Positions 61,331 through 64,000 of a DNA stretch of 64,000 nucleotides are shown here, piece by piece. The notes beneath the pieces were generated by a model. The model did no database searches and was not told where the DNA came from. It worked only from the letters and a program-made list of their open reading frames with translations. Source of the DNA: Fructobacillus tropaeoli (lineage in GTDB: Bacteria > Bacillota > Bacilli > Lactobacillales > Lactobacillaceae); NCBI RefSeq assembly GCF_001047135.2, contig NZ_DF968078.1, forward strand, positions 168,666 to 232,665, given 5' to 3'. The position numbers and the translations under genes were made by a program. Within the stretch, counting starts at the first letter, position 1, and each line of letters begins with the position of its first letter.

Positions 61331-62669
61331 GGACAGTCGTAAAGACAATTAACCAAATGGTTGCACCGATAGCCGGTACCATTGCGCTTTGGTTAAAGAA
61401 CAACGTCAAGTAAATCAGGACAAAGCCGATAATGGCAATTGGCACAAAGAACTTTGGCGCAATCATCAAGAAACCGTCCTTCAAGTAGTCGTTTGACTTA
61501 CGATAATGCCAGTATGTTACCAACGTCAACACATAGATCATGATAAACAAATCGGTTGAGGCGGAAGTAACGAAAGTAAAGGCATCCGAAATTTGTGGCA
61601 ACACAGCAATGATGGCTGAACAAGCCACCAAAGCTGCGGTAATCAAAACAGCGTTAGCAGGCAACTTGTGCTTTGACATCTTAGTAAAGGGCTCCAAAAC
61701 CTTGATCTTTGATTCCACAGCCAATGAATAGAAGTTTCGTGAGGCTGAGAAAATGACAGAGTTCAAAGCAGAAGCAGCTGATGTCAAAACCACGAAGTTA
61801 ACCAAGGCTGCGGCCCAGTTAACCCCAGCTAACTTAAAGACCGCCACAAAGGGACTTTGGTTAGCAGGAATCTGTTGCCATGGGTAGATGACCATGATGG
61901 TTGCCAAGGCACCCAAGTAGAAAAACAAAATTCGGAAAGGAATTTGGTTAATTGCCTTCGGCAAAACCTTACGAGCATCCTTTGTTTCGGCTGCTGTCAT
62001 TCCAATAAATTCCATTCCAACGAAGGCAAACATGACCATCTGGAAACTGTTAATAAAGTTACCGACACCATTTGGCATCAGTGAGAAGTGACTAACCAAG
62101 TTGTTAACCGAAACCGTTCCTTGGCTTGTCTTAAAGCCGGTCAACAGCATGATAATTCCAGTAGCAATCAGTGACAAAATCGCCACAATCTTAATCATCG
62201 CAAACCAGAATTCAGCTTCACCATACAATGCTACCGCAATCAAATTAACTGAAGTTAAAATCACGAGAATCACAATTTGAATCAACCAGGCTGGCCATGA
62301 TGGGAACCAGAACTGGACATACTTTCCAATCGCTGTTAATTCGGCCATTCCCATGAAGGCAACGGTCAACCAATAAGACCAGGAAGCAAAAGTTCCAGTT
62401 TTCTGGCCCAAGTACTTTGACATGAAGGCAATAAACGTATGCTGGGTTGGGTCAGCATAGAGCATTTCCCCAATCGCACGCATCACAACAAACATTAATA
62501 AGCCAATAACGGCATACGTCAGCAAAATTGCTGGTCCAGCAAAGTGAATCGAATCCCCGGCACCCATGAAAAGTCCGGTTCCAATTGTTCCACCAATAGC
62601 AATCAGCTGAACGTGACGGTTACTGAGCCCTTTATCTCCCTCAAGAGCTCCGTTATTTTCTGAAGACAT
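61311..62669 (-). CDS. Amino acid permease (APC superfamily, AAT family)
   Basis: Proton-coupled amino acid importer of 452 aa with twelve predicted helices. The N-terminal GLSNRHVQLIAIGGTIGTGLFMGAG (helix 1 unwound substrate site GTIGTG) and FAFVGMEFIGMTAAET (helix 6) identify the AAT family, near D-alanine/D-serine/glycine and aromatic transporters. Substrate is not determinable. SD is weak (AGAGAT). It follows thrS by about 100 nt with a hairpin between. Confidence 0.87.
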   Translation of the reverse strand: MSSENNGALEGDKGLSNRHVQLIAIGGTIGTGLFMGAGDSIHFAGPAILLTYAVIGLLMFVVMRAIGEMLYADPTQHTFIAFMSKYLGQKTGTFASWSYWLTVAFMGMAELTAIGKYVQFWFPSWPAWLIQIVILVILTSVNLIAVALYGEAEFWFAMIKIVAILSLIATGIIMLLTGFKTSQGTVSVNNLVSHFSLMPNGVGNFINSFQMVMFAFVGMEFIGMTAAETKDARKVLPKAINQIPFRILFFYLGALATIMVIYPWQQIPANQSPFVAVFKLAGVNWAAALVNFVVLTSAASALNSVIFSASRNFYSLAVESKIKVLEPFTKMSKHKLPANAVLITAALVACSAIIAVLPQISDAFTFVTSASTDLFIMIYVLTLVTYWHYRKSNDYLKDGFLMIAPKFFVPIAIIGFVLIYLTLFFNQSAMVPAIGATIWLIVFTTVQAFKKA

Positions 62670-62719
62670 GATATATCTCTTTTAATCCTTTAATTTCGCG
62701 TTTAAAAACGCTCTTACAA

Positions 62720-62758
62720 ACAACAAATCGATTCACCAAGAAGTGGATCGATTGTTGG
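62720..62758 (-). terminator. Hairpin between thrS and the permease gene
   Basis: AACAATCGAT ... ATCGATTTGTT with a short T run on the minus strand; an imperfect terminator. Confidence 0.5.
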
Positions 62759-62766
62759 TTACTACA

Positions 62767-64000
62767 TTATTCTGCTACTCGAGAGTAGTTGGCAACATCT
62801 TTTAAGACTAAGTCTTTAAAGGCATCAGCTGACATCTTCTCGGTTTCTTGTTGGCCATAACGACGAACCGTAACCGTTTGGTTATCCTGCTCATCATCAC
62901 CCAAGACCAACGTATATGGTACCTTCTTGGTTTGTGCTTCACGAATCAAGTAACCCATCTTGGCTTCCTTAGTTTCGACGTTAGCACGCAAACCAGCTTC
63001 CTGCAATTCTTGCTTAATCTTGTTAGCATAAGCACCGTGAGCACCGTTGTTAACAGGAATAATTTGAACTTGCAAAGGTGCCAACCATGTTGGGAAAGCG
63101 CCCTTATACATTTCGATCAAGTAGGCCGTGAAGCGTTCCATCGTTCCCACAATACCACGGTGGAGCATCACTGGACGGTGGTTATCTTGACCATCTTCAC
63201 CGACATAAGTCAAATCAAAGCGTTCTGGCAACAAGAAGTCCAATTGGATGGTTGACAATGTTTCTTCACCACCCAAGGCCGTCTTTGTTTGGATATCCAA
63301 CTTAGGACCGTAGAAGGCTGCTTCACCAGGTGCCTCGAAGTAATCCAAGCCCATGTCGTCCATAGCCCGCTTCAACTGTGCCTGTGACTTTTCCCACATT
63401 TCATCGTCGTCAAAGTACTTAGCAGTGTTTTCAGGGTCACGGTATGACAAACGGAAACGGTAATCCGTGATGTTGAAGTCTTCGTAGACAGCCATGGTCA
63501 TCTTCAAGATTGACTTGAATTCTTCTTCCAACTGGTCTGGTGCTACGAAAGTGTGTCCATCGTTCAAAGTCATTTCACGAACACGTGACAAACCGGTCAA
63601 GGCTCCTGATTTTTCATAACGGTGCATCATGCCCAATTCAGCAATACGTAATGGCAAGTCGCGGTATGAACGTGGCTTGTGTTGGTAAACTGAAATATGT
63701 GAAGGACAGTTCATTGGACGCAATTCCAAGAATTCGCCATCTCCCATGTCCATTGGTGGGAACATGTCTTCACGGTAGTGATCCCAGTGACCTGAAGTCT
63801 TATACAAGTTCAAGTTTGACAAAACTGGTGTGTAAACATGCAAGTAATCGTTGGCCAATTCCTTATCAACGATGTAACGTTCAACCTGGCGACGAATCGT
63901 TGCCCCATTTGGCAACCAAACTGGCAAGCCTGAACCAACCTTTTGGCTCGTGAAGAACAAGTCTAAGTCACGACCGATGTTACGGTGGTCACGTTCCTTG
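62767..64000 (-). CDS. thrS: Threonyl-tRNA synthetase, N-terminus beyond window edge
   Basis: C-terminal about 411 codons of ThrRS, charging tRNA-Thr. The reading frame is open to base 64,000 ([18 protein letters not shown]), so the gene starts outside. Class II motifs: the zinc-binding Cys in [10 protein letters not shown], motif 2 in [11 protein letters not shown]-like sequence and the His in [17 protein letters not shown]; the anticodon-binding domain follows ([20 protein letters not shown]). A T-box, usual for thrS, would lie outside the window. Confidence 0.95.
   Translation of the reverse strand, partial: KERDHRNIGRDLDLFFTSQKVGSGLPVWLPNGATIRRQVERYIVDKELANDYLHVYTPVLSNLNLYKTSGHWDHYREDMFPPMDMGDGEFLELRPMNCPSHISVYQHKPRSYRDLPLRIAELGMMHRYEKSGALTGLSRVREMTLNDGHTFVAPDQLEEEFKSILKMTMAVYEDFNITDYRFRLSYRDPENTAKYFDDDEMWEKSQAQLKRAMDDMGLDYFEAPGEAAFYGPKLDIQTKTALGGEETLSTIQLDFLLPERFDLTYVGEDGQDNHRPVMLHRGIVGTMERFTAYLIEMYKGAFPTWLAPLQVQIIPVNNGAHGAYANKIKQELQEAGLRANVETKEAKMGYLIREAQTKKVPYTLVLGDDEQDNQTVTVRRYGQQETEKMSADAFKDLVLKDVANYSRVAE

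Overview
The window looks like chromosome of a lactic acid bacterium of the Leuconostoc / Weissella / Fructobacillus group (family Leuconostocaceae). The evidence is the citrate-fermentation locus (CitI regulator divergent from malic enzyme-citCDEF, then a fused CitX-CitG), 2-hydroxycarboxylate transporters, the mevalonate route to isoprenoids, DUF1831 and YpmB-type proteins, LPXTG surface anchoring and Gram-positive expression signals. The genus is an inference. There are no rRNA genes, insertion sequences, prophage genes or CRISPR arrays. Most genes are on the minus strand.

Layout. 1-11,050 (minus): asnS (cut by the left edge), aspB, ypmB-like, then patA, dapB, dapA, the acetyl-DAP deacetylase, dapH, lysA and alr. 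The cluster from alr onward lies behind a consensus promoter, a lysine (L-box) riboswitch and its terminator. Only DapF, LysC and Asd are missing from a full acetylase-route lysine/DAP pathway. 11,122-13,530: a DinG-type protein with an intact DEDDh exonuclease domain but no recognisable helicase motifs. 13,622-17,822 (plus): mvk-mvaD-pmk-fni, turning mevalonate into IPP/DMAPP. 17,917-20,271 (minus): aroF behind a structured leader and terminator, followed by an aroB broken by two independent lesions. 20,476-23,660: a small hypothetical gene, an aldo-keto reductase, a type I toxin-antitoxin locus with a 35-residue holin-like toxin and two tandem antitoxin-like units, a short-chain dehydrogenase, and queT behind a preQ1-I riboswitch. 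23,777-27,009: the dnaG-rpoD macromolecular-synthesis pair. 27,198-30,653: a 1151-residue LPXTG protein with BspA-like (DUF285) repeats and a serine-rich repeat stalk.

31,054-42,535 is the citrate/malate region: an intact 2HCT transporter, a second copy interrupted by one nonsense codon, an alpha/beta hydrolase, citXG, citF, citE, citD, citC and a malic-enzyme-type oxaloacetate decarboxylase on the minus strand, with citI divergent. Together they import citrate, cleave it to acetate and oxaloacetate, decarboxylate the latter to pyruvate, and build the lyase prosthetic group. 42,596-64,000 is mostly housekeeping: brnQ, a glutaredoxin-like protein, a second aldo-keto reductase, an SGNH esterase, prs, recD2, a histidine phosphatase, DUF1831, an RsmF-like rRNA methyltransferase, map, a YtxH-like protein, a D,D-carboxypeptidase, upp, tRNA-Arg(CCT), an ECF S-component, a fructosamine-kinase-like gene behind a short ORF that overlaps a terminator, an HTH-like gene with nadV (apparently leaderless), dedA, an amino-acid permease and thrS (cut by the right edge).

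The most unusual items are the type I toxin-antitoxin locus with duplicated antitoxin units, the unassigned aroF leader next to a dead aroB, the motif-less DinG, the short ORF/terminator overlap before the fructosamine kinase, an operator-like inverted repeat that fills the spacer of the lysine-operon promoter, and a 24-nt tRNA-Arg 3' fragment lying 5 kb from the intact gene.
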